DNA of 64,000 nt from Vibrio hepatarius (GTDB taxonomy: Bacteria > Pseudomonadota > Gammaproteobacteria > Enterobacterales > Vibrionaceae). Position 1 is the stretch's first letter; each line of letters starts with the position of its first letter. A model generated the notes under the pieces. It searched no databases. It saw nothing but the letters and a program-made list of their open reading frames with translations, and had not been told where the DNA came from. The stretch is taken from the NCBI RefSeq assembly GCF_011806575.1, contig NZ_JAATOO010000009.1, positions 62,001 to 126,000 of the forward strand, in the 5' to 3' direction. This document shows, in pieces, positions 8,208-17,042 of this stretch. A program made the position numbers and the translations under genes.

Positions 8208-8582
8208 TCAAAGACGCATTGCCTGAAAGACATCGGCAATCAGGCAAAAAAACGTCAAATTCATCAAAGCTGCTTGAGCGTTGTTTAGGTAATGACGTCT
8301 CAAATGCTCTTTGAAATACGTAGCGTTAAGCGTTTCACCAGTCGCTAGTTTCACCAACTCGTCAGTCGTTAGCAGGCTGCCTTGATTACAGATATTGTCA
8401 GAAAGCCAAGTGAAGATAGGGGGTAAATCACCAGACTGGATCGCTGAGTCTACATCCACGCTTTGCTTCATTGACGCCATAAATTGAGCGGCATGCATCG
8501 CACCTAACGTGTAACTCGGGAAGTAACTAAATGCGCCGTCTGTCCAGTGTATATCTTGCATACAGCCATTCTTAAAGTTGCC
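8208..8582 (-). pseudogene. C-terminal fragment of a carboxypeptidase M32 gene
   Basis: This stretch encodes about 95 residues that match the end of the intact carboxypeptidase at 11074-12564 (MQDIHWTDGAF, then SYTLGAMHAAQF, IQSGDL, LNATYFKEHLR). Homology starts abruptly near 8582 and the catalytic HExxH part is absent. The frame then runs past the normal stop into 20 unrelated residues ending at 8208. The fragment even keeps the hairpin that follows the intact gene (8219-8247 against 11018-11048). Several residues differ (Y-to-H, T-to-P, WSK-to-CNQ), so the copy is not recent or came from another strain. Confidence 0.9.
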
Positions 8583-8875
8583 GATGTCCTAAAATATGAT
8601 CACCAAGTTATGCTCGCAGATTTGTTGGTTTTCAATGCAAAACAGACAGATTTAATAGTGGATTAAACATTTGAAGGTTGTGTAAATCCTATCCTTTACC
8701 GATCATTCTTTGTAACGGCGGGCAAGATATCGTGCTTGAACCGTGGGGCAACATAGAGTCAATTGAGTACGTACTAGGTTAGCAACTTTCGGCTCGTTAA
8801 TTAACCAATGTACGGTATGTGAATGTAATAACTCACGTTGATTTGGTAAAAAGCTTGTATGAGTCGTTCATCAGT
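8583..8875. other. Intergenic stretch with possible decayed coding traces
   Basis: Plus-strand frames give short protein-like pieces: DVLKYDHQVMLADLL near 8588 and, in another frame, NGGQDIVLEPWGNIESIEY ending with a stop near 8780. They might be remnants of one broken gene, but I recognise no family. Confidence 0.3.
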
Positions 8876-9124
8876 TTATAAGGTTTTGACTTGAGTCAAC
8901 CTAGATAGCATCGTCTCACGTCGAAGGTCGAGTATTTCATCGATCAGCTTTTGCTTGGCATTTAAGCCGAAATGCTCGGCGTAGTTATTGATTTTGACCA
9001 CTTCGTCAGCGTGTAGGCGGTAGACTTCGCTTTTTAAGCGCGTTTTTACTTCACTTTTTATTAAACCCTGCTGTTGAAGTAACTGAACGATCTTCTCGTC
9101 TTTCGGGTGATTCTTTTGTCCCAT
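8876..9124 (-). CDS. Small hypothetical protein, 82 residues
   Basis: An intact frame starting MGQKNHPKDEKIVQLLQQQG and ending LTQVKTL. It is charged, probably all-helical, with no signal peptide or membrane segment. I do not recognise the family. The gene sits inside direct repeat copy B; the copy at 6104-6332 is frameshifted. A short DNA-binding or accessory protein is possible, but the sequence does not show it. No clear Shine-Dalgarno was identified beyond AAATGGGAC at the start itself. Confidence 0.55.
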   Translation of the reverse strand: MGQKNHPKDEKIVQLLQQQGLIKSEVKTRLKSEVYRLHADEVVKINNYAEHFGLNAKQKLIDEILDLRRETMLSRLTQVKTL

Positions 9125-9184
9125 TTCAATCTGTTAGTGTTGTTCAAATTGCGAAGAGAGCCTACTTATCGAGTGTGACAAGTT
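8895..9184. repeat. Direct repeat copy B (290 bp)
   Basis: Same orientation and about 98-99% identical by eye to 6104-6392. The flanks differ immediately outside (TTGA before and TATGACTAG after, against TTTC before and AATACAC after), so the boundaries are sharp. No terminal inverted repeats or transposase are seen. Confidence 0.95.
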
Positions 9185-9639
9185 TATGACTAGTTCAGCC
9201 CTGAATATGCTGCGTTTCGAAAATGGGAGGAAAGTGGTAAAGAAACAGAAAGCCGCGCCATCTCTGCTTTAACCTATATTGAATTTTCTTGTTAATTAGA
9301 AAGTTTTCATGAAGTCCGCGATGGCCTTTATCTGTAACAACAACTTCACGATATCTAAGCATAGTCAGCACTTATTTCGCTTCGTTTTTCCTAAGTGATA
9401 GCTAACTGCAAGAGTTTTCTTTCCCGCTCGCTGTCACGCCACTACCTTCGCCCTTAATCCATCTATTTTCTGCCATTAAGTCATACAGTTTAGTCGCAAT
9501 CATCTTCACCTACGCAATTTGAGGGTTGTGAACTAAACGCCATACTTTAAAGATAATTATCACCATAAATTCAGTTATTTGGCCAAATATGTCTAATATA
9601 TAGTTATGAATCTAAATTCGAGAAAAGGCTAAGATATTT
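9185..9639. other. 455-base stretch with no intact gene
   Basis: On the minus strand a short frame with a protein-like look (MIATKLYDLMAENRWIKGEG, from about 9510) is stopped after some 34 codons, and later frames are also closed. It may be the start of a decayed gene. The right end (9600-9639) holds the ribosome site AGAAAAGG for the diguanylate cyclase gene. Confidence 0.4.
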
Positions 9640-10995
9640 GTGTTGCTAAGGACATACAAATTCAACCTTTGGTATTTCACTGTGTTGACGATAGCGTACT
9701 TCTTGTTTTCTTACACAGTCATTAGCTTGGTCAGCGATAAATTTGTTGATAAGCAAGTGCAACAAGTAAGAGAAGAAGTGCAGCATGAACTAGCGTTGGT
9801 TCGACACAGTATAGAGGCCAATGTTTATCGAGATACATTTCTTGCTGATGGCTTTGCTTCGTTTGTGGCACTAAACCCTGATCTCGCCATCAAAAACTGG
9901 CATGTGATGTCTGAGCAATTTTTATCCAAATCAAGCTTGGTAAGAAATATAGGCATAGCCCCAAATGACATTATCTCTCACGTTTATCCTTTAGAGGGAA
10001 ACGAAAAAGCAGTGGGGTTAGATTTTCGTACCATCCCTAACCAGTACAAAGCTGTGCAGATAGCTAAACAAAGCAAGAAAGTGCATATCACCGGACCACT
10101 AGAACTCGTACAGGGAGGCAGGGCACTTATCGTTAGGTACCCAATATTCACTGATATTCCAAATAATAATGAATATTGGGGAGTATTCAGTGTCGTCTTG
10201 AACTATGACAAGCTAATTGAAAAATCAAACCTTCGCACTTTGAAAGGTGTCGACATTGCTCTCGTGGCTAATCAACATGATCAATTGATCGAAGGAGATG
10301 CAAGCGTTTTAACTGAGTATGATGTTACTTATCCTATCTATTTGCCCAATGGCAACTGGACGCTGTTTGCTAAATATACCGATTTTGATGAAATCGAAAG
10401 TATAGGCTGGTTTCGAACTCTCTTTAGTGCGCTTGGTTGGATGACATTTATCGTCATCTATATCTTAGTTTTATTTCTAATCAACAACTATTTTCATGTT
10501 CATCAACTCTCGTTACATGACGAGTTGACAAAATTGCCTAATCGTCGTTATTTGTTCAATGAGTTGGACCGCATCATGTCAAGAAAAGGCTCTTCGGTTC
10601 AATTTACCGTTTTAAATGTTGATTTGAATAAGTTTAAGGCAATTAACGATTCGCTAGGGCATGAAGCGGGCGATGCGGTTTTGAAACACACCGCGTCATT
10701 ACTCACTCGGTGTTTACGCTCTTCTGATTTTGTTTCAAGAGTGGGTGGTGATGAGTTCGTTGTAATTTTGCAGCGCACAACAAAACCTGAAGACGTCGAA
10801 CAGGTTATTCGCAATATTCACTCTTTTATAGAATACAATGTGTTACGTTGGAACGGGCATAGGATATGGCTATCAATCAGCGTTGGTTATTATAGTTATA
10901 TCGGCAAAGCAGACCCAACAGCAATTAATGACATTCTGTCAAAAGCAGATAAAAGTATGTATCAAGAAAAGCGCGCTTGTGAACCAGCGGCATGA
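9640..10995 (+). CDS. Membrane diguanylate cyclase with CHASE-type sensor
   Basis: 451 residues, GTG start with AGAAAAGG upstream. Residues ~11-31 form a membrane segment; ~35-250 resemble a periplasmic CHASE sensor (GLDFRTIPNQYKAVQIAK, HITGPLELVQGGRALIVRYP); a second membrane segment lies near 262-285. The GGDEF domain follows (LHDELTKLPNRRYL at ~295). The active-site motif GGDEF is intact at 369-373, preceded by RSSD with five residues between, the inhibitory I-site. It should make c-di-GMP from two GTP and be subject to product inhibition. The signal sensed is unknown. It is a single gene between the rearranged region and the convergent carboxypeptidase gene. Confidence 0.9.
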   Translation: MLLRTYKFNLWYFTVLTIAYFLFSYTVISLVSDKFVDKQVQQVREEVQHELALVRHSIEANVYRDTFLADGFASFVALNPDLAIKNWHVMSEQFLSKSSLVRNIGIAPNDIISHVYPLEGNEKAVGLDFRTIPNQYKAVQIAKQSKKVHITGPLELVQGGRALIVRYPIFTDIPNNNEYWGVFSVVLNYDKLIEKSNLRTLKGVDIALVANQHDQLIEGDASVLTEYDVTYPIYLPNGNWTLFAKYTDFDEIESIGWFRTLFSALGWMTFIVIYILVLFLINNYFHVHQLSLHDELTKLPNRRYLFNELDRIMSRKGSSVQFTVLNVDLNKFKAINDSLGHEAGDAVLKHTASLLTRCLRSSDFVSRVGGDEFVVILQRTTKPEDVEQVIRNIHSFIEYNVLRWNGHRIWLSISVGYYSYIGKADPTAINDILSKADKSMYQEKRACEPAA

Positions 10996-11017
10996 CGCGA
11001 GATAAGAGAGGATTCAT

Positions 11018-11048
11018 ATTGCCTGAAAGACATCGTCAATCAGGCAAT
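11018..11048. terminator. Hairpin between convergent cyclase and carboxypeptidase genes
   Basis: ATTGCCTGA and TCAGGCAAT pair over nine bases, with a further GAC/GTC in the loop. There is no strong T-run on either side, so termination efficiency is uncertain. A second copy stands at 8219-8247 behind the carboxypeptidase fragment. Confidence 0.55.
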
Positions 11049-11073
11049 TAACCACCTAACTTAGCTAGATTGC

Positions 11074-12564
11074 TTAAGCATTGTTTAGGTAACGGTTTCT
11101 CAAATGCTCTTTGAAATACGTTGCGTTGAGTGTTTCCCCCGTTGCTTGCTTCACCAACTCATCCGTAGTGAGTAGGCTGCCTTTACTCCAAATATTGTCA
11201 GAGAGCCAAGTGAAGATAGGGGTGAGATCACCAGATTGGATCGCGGAATCCACATCCACGCTTTGCTTCATCGATGCCATAAATTGCGCCGCATACATCG
11301 CGCCTAATGTGTAACTCGGGAAGTAACCAAACGCGCCGTCCGTCCAGTGAATATCCTGCATGCAGCCATTTTTATAGTTGTCTTTGGTCGACAAACCCAA
11401 ATAGCTTTGCATTTTTAGATCCCACAGTTCAGGTATATCTGTGTGCTTGATTTGGCCGTTGATCAGATCGCGCTCTATCTCATAACGCAAGATAACGTGC
11501 GCAGGGTAGGTGAGTTCGTCAGCATCCACACGGATGAAATCTTTCTTCACGCGTGTATAGAGCTTTTGAAAGTTATCCTGTGAGAACAGTTTTGCATCGT
11601 GGCCAGTGAAGTGTTGACCTGCAAGACGTGCTAAATGCGCGATAAAAGCATCGTGTCGACCAACCTGCATTTCAAAGAACAGCGATTGTGATTCGTGAAT
11701 ACCCATAGAGCGTGCTTCGCCCGATGGTAAACCCGCGAGTGACTTTGGTAAACCTTGTTCGTAACGAGCGTGACCTGTCTCGTGTACGATCCCCATCAAC
11801 GACTGTACAAATTCTTGCTCATCGTAACGCGTGGTGATGCGTACATCACTTGGAACGCCGCCACAGAATGGGTGAACGCTTTCATCGAGTCGGCCGTGCT
11901 CAAAATCAAACTGCAAAAGCTTCATTACGTCTAAACCAAGCGCTTTCTGAGTCTCGCTTGGGAAACGGCCTTGCGGCGCAATGAATTTTTCTGCAGATTG
12001 TTTTTCGATCGCTTGGTCGATCATCTCTGGAAGCCAGCTTTTCACATCGCTAAACAGTACGTCTAGAGACGCAGTTGTCGTACCAGGTTCATAGATATCA
12101 AGCATTGCGTCGTAAGCAGAAAGGCCAGTGGCTTCTGCACGAATCTGCGCTTCTTCTTGAGACAGCTTAACCACTTCCGCCCAGTTCTTCTCAAAACCTT
12201 GCCAGTCGTTTTGACCGCGCTGTGTGCGCCATGCATGCTCACACTTAGAACCAGCTAATGACTTTGCCTGCACGAGTGATTCCGGCAGAACGTTCGCTTG
12301 CAACCAAGTGCGCTTGAGCTCACGCAATGTCGCGCTGTCTTGGGCGTTTAGTGATTCTTGCTCGGCTTCAGCAAACCAATCTGCTAACTGTGGCCGTGTT
12401 TGCAAGCTGTGCATGTGAACAGACAACTCTGCCATCGCCTCTGATCGAGCTTGGCTGCCACCACTTGGCATCACGGCCGCTTGGTCCCAGCCACAAATCG
12501 CGGCTAGGTGTTGAAAATGAGAAAGTTTTTGAGAGTGTGCTTTGAGTTTTTCGAATGCGCTCAT
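11074..12564 (-). CDS. Carboxypeptidase Taq-family (M32) metallopeptidase
   Basis: 496 residues from the ATG at 12562-12564, which has a GGAAGG ribosome site; a 14-residue longer reading begins without homology to the family. The zinc motif HETGH is at 261-265 (GIVHETGHARYEQG), followed by GLPSGEARSMGIHESQSLF, which supplies the third ligand. Length and layout are those of M32 carboxypeptidases, cytoplasmic dimeric enzymes that remove C-terminal residues. The gene stands alone, convergent with the diguanylate cyclase. Its last ~95 codons are duplicated at 8208-8582. Confidence 0.93.
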   Translation of the reverse strand: MSAFEKLKAHSQKLSHFQHLAAICGWDQAAVMPSGGSQARSEAMAELSVHMHSLQTRPQLADWFAEAEQESLNAQDSATLRELKRTWLQANVLPESLVQAKSLAGSKCEHAWRTQRGQNDWQGFEKNWAEVVKLSQEEAQIRAEATGLSAYDAMLDIYEPGTTTASLDVLFSDVKSWLPEMIDQAIEKQSAEKFIAPQGRFPSETQKALGLDVMKLLQFDFEHGRLDESVHPFCGGVPSDVRITTRYDEQEFVQSLMGIVHETGHARYEQGLPKSLAGLPSGEARSMGIHESQSLFFEMQVGRHDAFIAHLARLAGQHFTGHDAKLFSQDNFQKLYTRVKKDFIRVDADELTYPAHVILRYEIERDLINGQIKHTDIPELWDLKMQSYLGLSTKDNYKNGCMQDIHWTDGAFGYFPSYTLGAMYAAQFMASMKQSVDVDSAIQSGDLTPIFTWLSDNIWSKGSLLTTDELVKQATGETLNATYFKEHLRNRYLNNA

Positions 12565-12773
12565 GTGTCGCCTTCCATGACTATAGAGAAAACAAAAGTT
12601 TACCAACGCTGCATGAGCTTACCAAGTCATTCGCGAAGAAATTGTCGCGGCTTAGTGTAAAGCGCATGAGAAGGCGAGGTTTTAAGGGGATGATGAAATA
12701 AATTTGATTGAAATGCCTGTGTAAATATGACAATAAAGGATCAGTTTTATCTTTTTGCTTGGTGGATGTAAGC

Positions 12774-13409
12774 GTGATACACAATTTTGAAGCGTTTTTG
12801 ATCGCGATAACCATACTGACGTTAACTCCAGGGTTGGATACGGCGTTGGTGATTCGTAATTCTTCCCGTGGTGGATTCACCGACGGTGCCGTCACCAGCT
12901 TGGGTATTTGCCTAGGCTTGTTTGTCCACGCGACTTTTTCTGCGATTGGTATTTCAGCCATTCTTGCTCAATCGGCAGAACTGTTCCATTTGGTTAAGAT
13001 GGTGGGTGCGGCGTATCTGATTTACTTGGGTTTAACGACGTTGCGAGGCTTGTGGAGCAACCATACAGCGCCTCAAGCTTCGACAGGCTCGGTAACTCGC
13101 CATGAGTTCAGCTTTTCTCGCTCAATGCGAGAGGGTTTTTTGTCTAATGTCCTAAACCCAAAAACGGCGGTGTTCTATCTTGCTTTCTTACCGCAGTTTA
13201 TCAATCCGGAAGGCTCCGCGTTTTTGCAGTCGACTTTAATGGCGGCGATTCACTTTGTTATCGCGATGGTGTGGCAATGTGGTCTAGCGGGCGCATTAAC
13301 TTCGGCGAAAAACTTACTGAAAAGTGCGCGTTTCATGCATTGGATGGAAGGCACAACCGGTGTGGTGCTGGTGGGGCTCGGCGTTAAGTTGATGCTGGAA
13401 GATAAGTAA
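12774..13409 (+). CDS. LysE/RhtB-family amino-acid exporter
   Basis: 211 residues from a GTG at 12774 (MIHNFEAFLIAITIL), chosen because LysE proteins begin directly before the first membrane helix; a reading starting at 12708 would add 22 residues of no recognisable kind. Features: LTPGLDTALVIRNSSRGG (conserved PGPD-type motif) at ~18-35, HLVKMVGAAYLIYLGL, GFLSNVLNPKTAVFYLAFLP, and six predicted membrane segments. Members export amino acids or homoserine lactone-like compounds. It is monocistronic, with a strong terminator shared with the convergent MarR gene. Confidence 0.88.
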   Translation: MIHNFEAFLIAITILTLTPGLDTALVIRNSSRGGFTDGAVTSLGICLGLFVHATFSAIGISAILAQSAELFHLVKMVGAAYLIYLGLTTLRGLWSNHTAPQASTGSVTRHEFSFSRSMREGFLSNVLNPKTAVFYLAFLPQFINPEGSAFLQSTLMAAIHFVIAMVWQCGLAGALTSAKNLLKSARFMHWMEGTTGVVLVGLGVKLMLEDK

Positions 13410-13433
13410 GCAAATTGGGGTATCCAACCTAAC

Positions 13434-13461
13434 AAAAGAGCGACGATGACGTCGCTCTTTT
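13434..13461. terminator. Bidirectional terminator
   Basis: A perfect 12-base stem (AAAAGAGCGACG / CGTCGCTCTTTT) with ATGA loop separates the convergent lysE-type and marR-type genes. The A-run and T-run let it work on both strands. Confidence 0.92.
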
Positions 13462-13476
13462 ACTATCTATGGGAAA

Positions 13477-13926
13477 TTACTTGGTGAGTGTTGCCACTGA
13501 CTTTCTCAGCGCGTCCAGTGTTTGGCAAAGGTCGCGATATTGCGTCGCGGTTAAGCCATCAAGGATTTGTGATTCCCACTCCATTGCACGCGGAACGATG
13601 TGCTGGTAAAGGTTCAAGCCTTTCTCGGTTAGCTCAATTTTAGACGCGCGCAAATCGTTTTCTGATTTGGTGCGCTTGATGAGCGCTTTGTCTTCGAGAA
13701 TGGTTAACGTGCGTGACACTTTCACTTTGTCGAGCTTAGTGATTTCGGATAGGTCACGGGCAATCACATTTTCACGCGCTGCTAAGTTGGCGATGATTCT
13801 CCACTCTGAGCGGGTAATACCAAATTCTTTTTTGTACAGAGTTGCGAGGCTTTCTGATACCTGTTCGGAAGTCTGTATCAATTTGTAAGGTAAGAAGTTG
13901 TCTAGTGAAAATGCAAATTGTCCCAT
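13477..13926 (-). CDS. MarR-family transcriptional regulator
   Basis: 149 residues with a MarR winged helix: EFGITRSEWRIIANLA (~34-49), ARDLSEITKLDKVKVSRTL (recognition helix, ~56-74) and LIKRTKSENDLRASKIELT (wing). It is the last gene of the TRAP-transporter operon, 10 bases after dctM. MarR proteins next to aromatic-degradation genes usually repress them and are released by a pathway acid. Its likely target is the divergent promoter region 16785-17042. The effector is not known. Confidence 0.88.
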   Translation of the reverse strand: MGQFAFSLDNFLPYKLIQTSEQVSESLATLYKKEFGITRSEWRIIANLAARENVIARDLSEITKLDKVKVSRTLTILEDKALIKRTKSENDLRASKIELTEKGLNLYQHIVPRAMEWESQILDGLTATQYRDLCQTLDALRKSVATLTK

Positions 13927-13936
13927 GTTCCCTCAA

Positions 13937-15241
13937 TTAACCGCTGTATAACCAGTGTGGTAAAGCTAATGACAATGCTGGAATCAGTGCAACCAGTGCC
14001 AATCTGAGCATGTCTACCGTCCAAAATGGGATGATACCTTTAAAGATGGTCTTCGTCTTTATATCTTTCACTACACCAGAGAGGACAAAAACGTTCATTC
14101 CGACAGGAGGAGTGATCAAGCTGATCTCCGTTACCACAACGACAAGAATACCGAACCAAACTAAGTCGTAGCCCAAGCTTTCGACTAATGGGAAAAAGAT
14201 CGGCACAGTTAACAGCAGCATCGACATACTTTCAAAGATACAACCCAGAACAATGTAGACACAGATAATCGCGATGATCACCATAAAGGGCGCCATGTTC
14301 ATGCTGGTAATCAGTTCAAGCAACTGGTTGGTAAACCCTGAGCGGTTGATAAAGTTTGAAAAGATCAACGCAGAAATCACCACACTGAATAGCACACCAG
14401 TTGTTTTGGCCGAGTCGAGCAGGATTTCATGTAGCACTTTGACGGTGATCGCGCGCTTCATCATCGCGATAAGTAAAGCGCCCGCCGCACCGATGCCTGC
14501 GGCTTCAGTTGGGGTAAACGCGCCTGCGTAAATACCGCCCATCACCAAAATGAATAGCGCAATGGTCGATAACACACCTTTTAGCGCAATCAAACGCTGT
14601 GGCCAAGGCACACGCTCCATCGGTGGTGCCATCGTTGGCTGACGGTATACAGTCCAGCGAACCGCAACTAGGTACAACACGACACCCAAAATGCCCGGTA
14701 CTAACCCTGCAGCAAACAGTTCTCGAATACTGGTTTCGGTTAATAGCCCGTACACCACCAACATCACGCTGGGTGGAATCAGAATGCCTAATGTACCACC
14801 TGCTGCGATAGATGCGGCAGCCAAGCTGTCTTGATAGCCGTATTTCCGCATCGGTGGCATAGCGACTTTCGACATCGTTGCTGCCGTTGCTAGGCTAGAT
14901 CCACAAATCGCCGAGAACCCGCCGCACGCGAGGATTGTCGCCATGGATAATCCGCCTTTGCGGTGGCCAACAAACGCGTTGCTGGCGGCGTAAAGCTCTT
15001 GTGAAATACCCGCTCGGTTGACCAAGTTGCCCATCAGTACAAACAATGGAATGACCGACAAGCTGTAATCTTGCCCGGTGTCGATGATACGTCGCGCCGC
15101 CATCGATAGCGTCGCAGACCAGTTGAAGTCGACCAGTACGCCAAAGCCAACAAAACCGACGATCCCCATTGCGTACGCTAACGGAATACGCAATAAAACC
15201 AGCGTCAGGAGGGCTACAAATCCCACTAATGTTACCGTCAT
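13937..15241 (-). CDS. dctM: TRAP transporter large permease (DctM)
   Basis: 434 residues, about twelve membrane segments, DctM-type: MGIVGFVGFG, GLSMATILACGGFSAICGSSLATAATM, GYQDSLAAASIAAGGTLGILIPPS and LITPPVGMNVFVLSGV. It forms the ion-coupled translocating subunit of a TRAP transporter for organic acids. Its start overlaps the end of dctQ (ATGA). With the divergent maiA/FAH genes, the cargo is probably an aromatic or related carboxylate. Confidence 0.93.
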   Translation of the reverse strand: MTVTLVGFVALLTLVLLRIPLAYAMGIVGFVGFGVLVDFNWSATLSMAARRIIDTGQDYSLSVIPLFVLMGNLVNRAGISQELYAASNAFVGHRKGGLSMATILACGGFSAICGSSLATAATMSKVAMPPMRKYGYQDSLAAASIAAGGTLGILIPPSVMLVVYGLLTETSIRELFAAGLVPGILGVVLYLVAVRWTVYRQPTMAPPMERVPWPQRLIALKGVLSTIALFILVMGGIYAGAFTPTEAAGIGAAGALLIAMMKRAITVKVLHEILLDSAKTTGVLFSVVISALIFSNFINRSGFTNQLLELITSMNMAPFMVIIAIICVYIVLGCIFESMSMLLLTVPIFFPLVESLGYDLVWFGILVVVVTEISLITPPVGMNVFVLSGVVKDIKTKTIFKGIIPFWTVDMLRLALVALIPALSLALPHWLYSG

Positions 15242-15753
15242 GAGTCACTCTCCTGTGTGGAATTGCTAACGGGCGCTTTGCTAAACAAGTATTGGAACGC
15301 CAATGTCAAAGCGATGACCATCGAGATCCAGCCGATAAACGAGACAAAGTACATTACATAACCGATAGGAATTTCGAGTACGTCAGTAGTTTCACCATAA
15401 GAGAGTGAACGCGCGCCTAATCCCCATACTTTCCAAGCGATCAAACCGAGTGCAAACGCGCTACATAGGTTGATGAACGCTTGGCGCAGATTGGTCAGTG
15501 AGACTGGAAACCAGTCATCCAACAAATCGACACAAATGTGTTCTTCGCTCCAGGTAATCAATGAAAACGCGGAAAAGACAACAATTGCTAGCATGATTTC
15601 GACCAGCTCGACACCGCCGGGAAAAGGGCTATTAAAGAAGTAGCGTCCGACGACATCGATGACGGTAAGCACCAGCATGCAAAAGAGGGTCAATGAAGCA
15701 ATTACGCCCAGTATCTGGCGCAATTGCTTGAGAATAGAAAAGGTCAAGTTCAT
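15238..15753 (-). CDS. dctQ: TRAP transporter small permease (DctQ)
   Basis: 171 residues with four hydrophobic segments and DctQ features: DVVGRYFFNSPFPGGVELVE at ~29-48 and SEEHICVDLL. It pairs with DctM in the inner membrane. Its ATG shares one base with the dctP stop (TAATG) and it overlaps dctM by four bases, so dctP, dctQ and dctM are translationally coupled. Confidence 0.93.
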   Translation of the reverse strand: MNLTFSILKQLRQILGVIASLTLFCMLVLTVIDVVGRYFFNSPFPGGVELVEIMLAIVVFSAFSLITWSEEHICVDLLDDWFPVSLTNLRQAFINLCSAFALGLIAWKVWGLGARSLSYGETTDVLEIPIGYVMYFVSFIGWISMVIALTLAFQYLFSKAPVSNSTQESDS

Positions 15754-16784
15754 TACTCAGCTCCAAGAAGCTCAACTTGCTCGTGGTAGTAAGCCAAAGC
15801 TTCTTCCGGGTTGCCGATGCGACGTTTCTTCGCGGTTTTCAGCCACTCTGCTTCTAAGCCTTGTGCGAAACTCTTCGCTTGCGAAATCATCTCTGGTGAC
15901 GCTTCTTGAATGTTGCCGTTTCTCGCAAGTGTATCTTTTACGCCCGCTTGGTCTGCTTGATCCATCATTTGACCAAATAGACGAGACAGCTTTTCGCCAG
16001 ATACCGATAATACTGCTTCGCGGTCTTTCGCTGATAAGCTATCCAATGTATCTGGGTTCATTAAGATGCTGAAGCTGCCGCGGTACAAACCGCCAGGGAA
16101 GGTGATGACATTTGGTGCGACTTCATTCAGACGGAAGCTTTTCAACGCTTCAAGAGTTAGGAACGCACCATCTACTACGCCTTGAGATAGGGCTTCGTAT
16201 ACTTTAGTTGGTGGAAGTGCCACCGGAGCAACGCCCATTTTCTTGCCAAGCACAGACATCACTTCGCCCGCGACGCGCATTTTCTTTCCGTCGAGATCGT
16301 CAAATGAGTTCACTTTCTCACGGGTAATGATCGTGCCTGGGCCATGAACCCCAACCCCAAGGACTACGGTGCCACGGTGTTCTTTGCCTTTTTTCAAATA
16401 CTTATCAAATACGCGCCAGTAAGCTGCAGAAGCTTGTTCAGATGAGAGAGTGTTAGAAAAAGTTGGGATCTCTGGTAGCGTCGTCAGCTCAAAACGTCCG
16501 GGTTTAAAACCATGAAAGTACCAAGTGACGTCTGCAACGCCATCCATGATCATATCCGCTTGTGCTGGTGGTGGCGCCATATTGTGCTCAATTCGGATAT
16601 CGACTCTTCCTTCCGTGGCCTCGTTGACCCATTTTCCCCATGTCGGCCACACCAAAGTATTAATTCCGTGGTTGGGTGAACCCCAAGAACTAATGATCAA
16701 TGTTTTTTCAGCTGCGAAAGCTGAAGTGGTGGTTCCAATGCATGTTGAAGCGGCAGCAATCAAAGTCAAAACTAACTTCTTCAT
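15753..16784 (-). CDS. dctP: TRAP transporter periplasmic binding protein (DctP)
   Basis: 343 residues. The ATG at 16784 gives a clean signal peptide (MKKLVLTLIAAAS, cut after SAFA) and has AGGTGAGG six bases upstream; the upstream GTG at 16796 is less likely. The mature protein has the DctP/TAXI-like fold features: SSWGSPNHGINTLVWPTWGK, DGVADVTWYFHGFKPGRF, and GEVMSVLGKKMGVAPVALPP with a conserved Arg region (KKMRVAG). It captures the substrate in the periplasm for DctQM. It is the first gene of the operon dctP-dctQ-dctM-marR, divergent from maiA. Confidence 0.92.
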   Translation of the reverse strand: MKKLVLTLIAAASTCIGTTTSAFAAEKTLIISSWGSPNHGINTLVWPTWGKWVNEATEGRVDIRIEHNMAPPPAQADMIMDGVADVTWYFHGFKPGRFELTTLPEIPTFSNTLSSEQASAAYWRVFDKYLKKGKEHRGTVVLGVGVHGPGTIITREKVNSFDDLDGKKMRVAGEVMSVLGKKMGVAPVALPPTKVYEALSQGVVDGAFLTLEALKSFRLNEVAPNVITFPGGLYRGSFSILMNPDTLDSLSAKDREAVLSVSGEKLSRLFGQMMDQADQAGVKDTLARNGNIQEASPEMISQAKSFAQGLEAEWLKTAKKRRIGNPEEALAYYHEQVELLGAE

Positions 16785-16906
16785 TTTTAACCTCACCTGT
16801 TACTTTTGTAACTTTATTTTTTGAGTGTTTGCGATTCTCGCTCGGATTTTCGGCTTATTTTTTCGCCTTTCCCAACAGAGCAAAGCACATTGACCGAATA
16901 AAAACA

Positions 16907-16916
16907 ACATTAATGT
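16907..16916. promoter_or_regulatory. Palindrome ACATTAATGT, candidate MarR operator 1
   Basis: A perfect 10-base palindrome in the 258-base divergent promoter between dctP and maiA. Its left part ACATTAAT recurs at 16951-16958. Position and symmetry suggest a site for the MarR regulator encoded in this cluster. Confidence 0.4.
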
Positions 16917-16941
16917 AATAATTTTGTTACTACTATGTATA

Positions 16942-16958
16942 AATGTTTGCACATTAAT
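16942..16958. promoter_or_regulatory. Inverted repeat AATGT-TTGC-ACATT, candidate MarR operator 2
   Basis: Two 5-base arms around TTGC, with ACATTAAT overlapping the right arm and matching the first palindrome. Such paired sites are usual for MarR control of divergent operons; binding is not shown. Confidence 0.4.
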
Positions 16959-17042
16959 CTTGGTTTGTGTATAAGTTAATTACAAATGAAACTAAATGGC
17001 TGTGTGTTTTGACCTGCGGATTGATGACGAAAGGTAACCTGA

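Noticed and set aside
6393-9639. Insertion sequence or transposon as the cause of the repeats
   Set aside because: No transposase frame, terminal inverted repeats or target-site duplication could be seen.
12581-12961. Minus-strand frame across the lysE-type start
   Set aside because: Antisense to a clear membrane protein gene; no ribosome site or recognisable domain.
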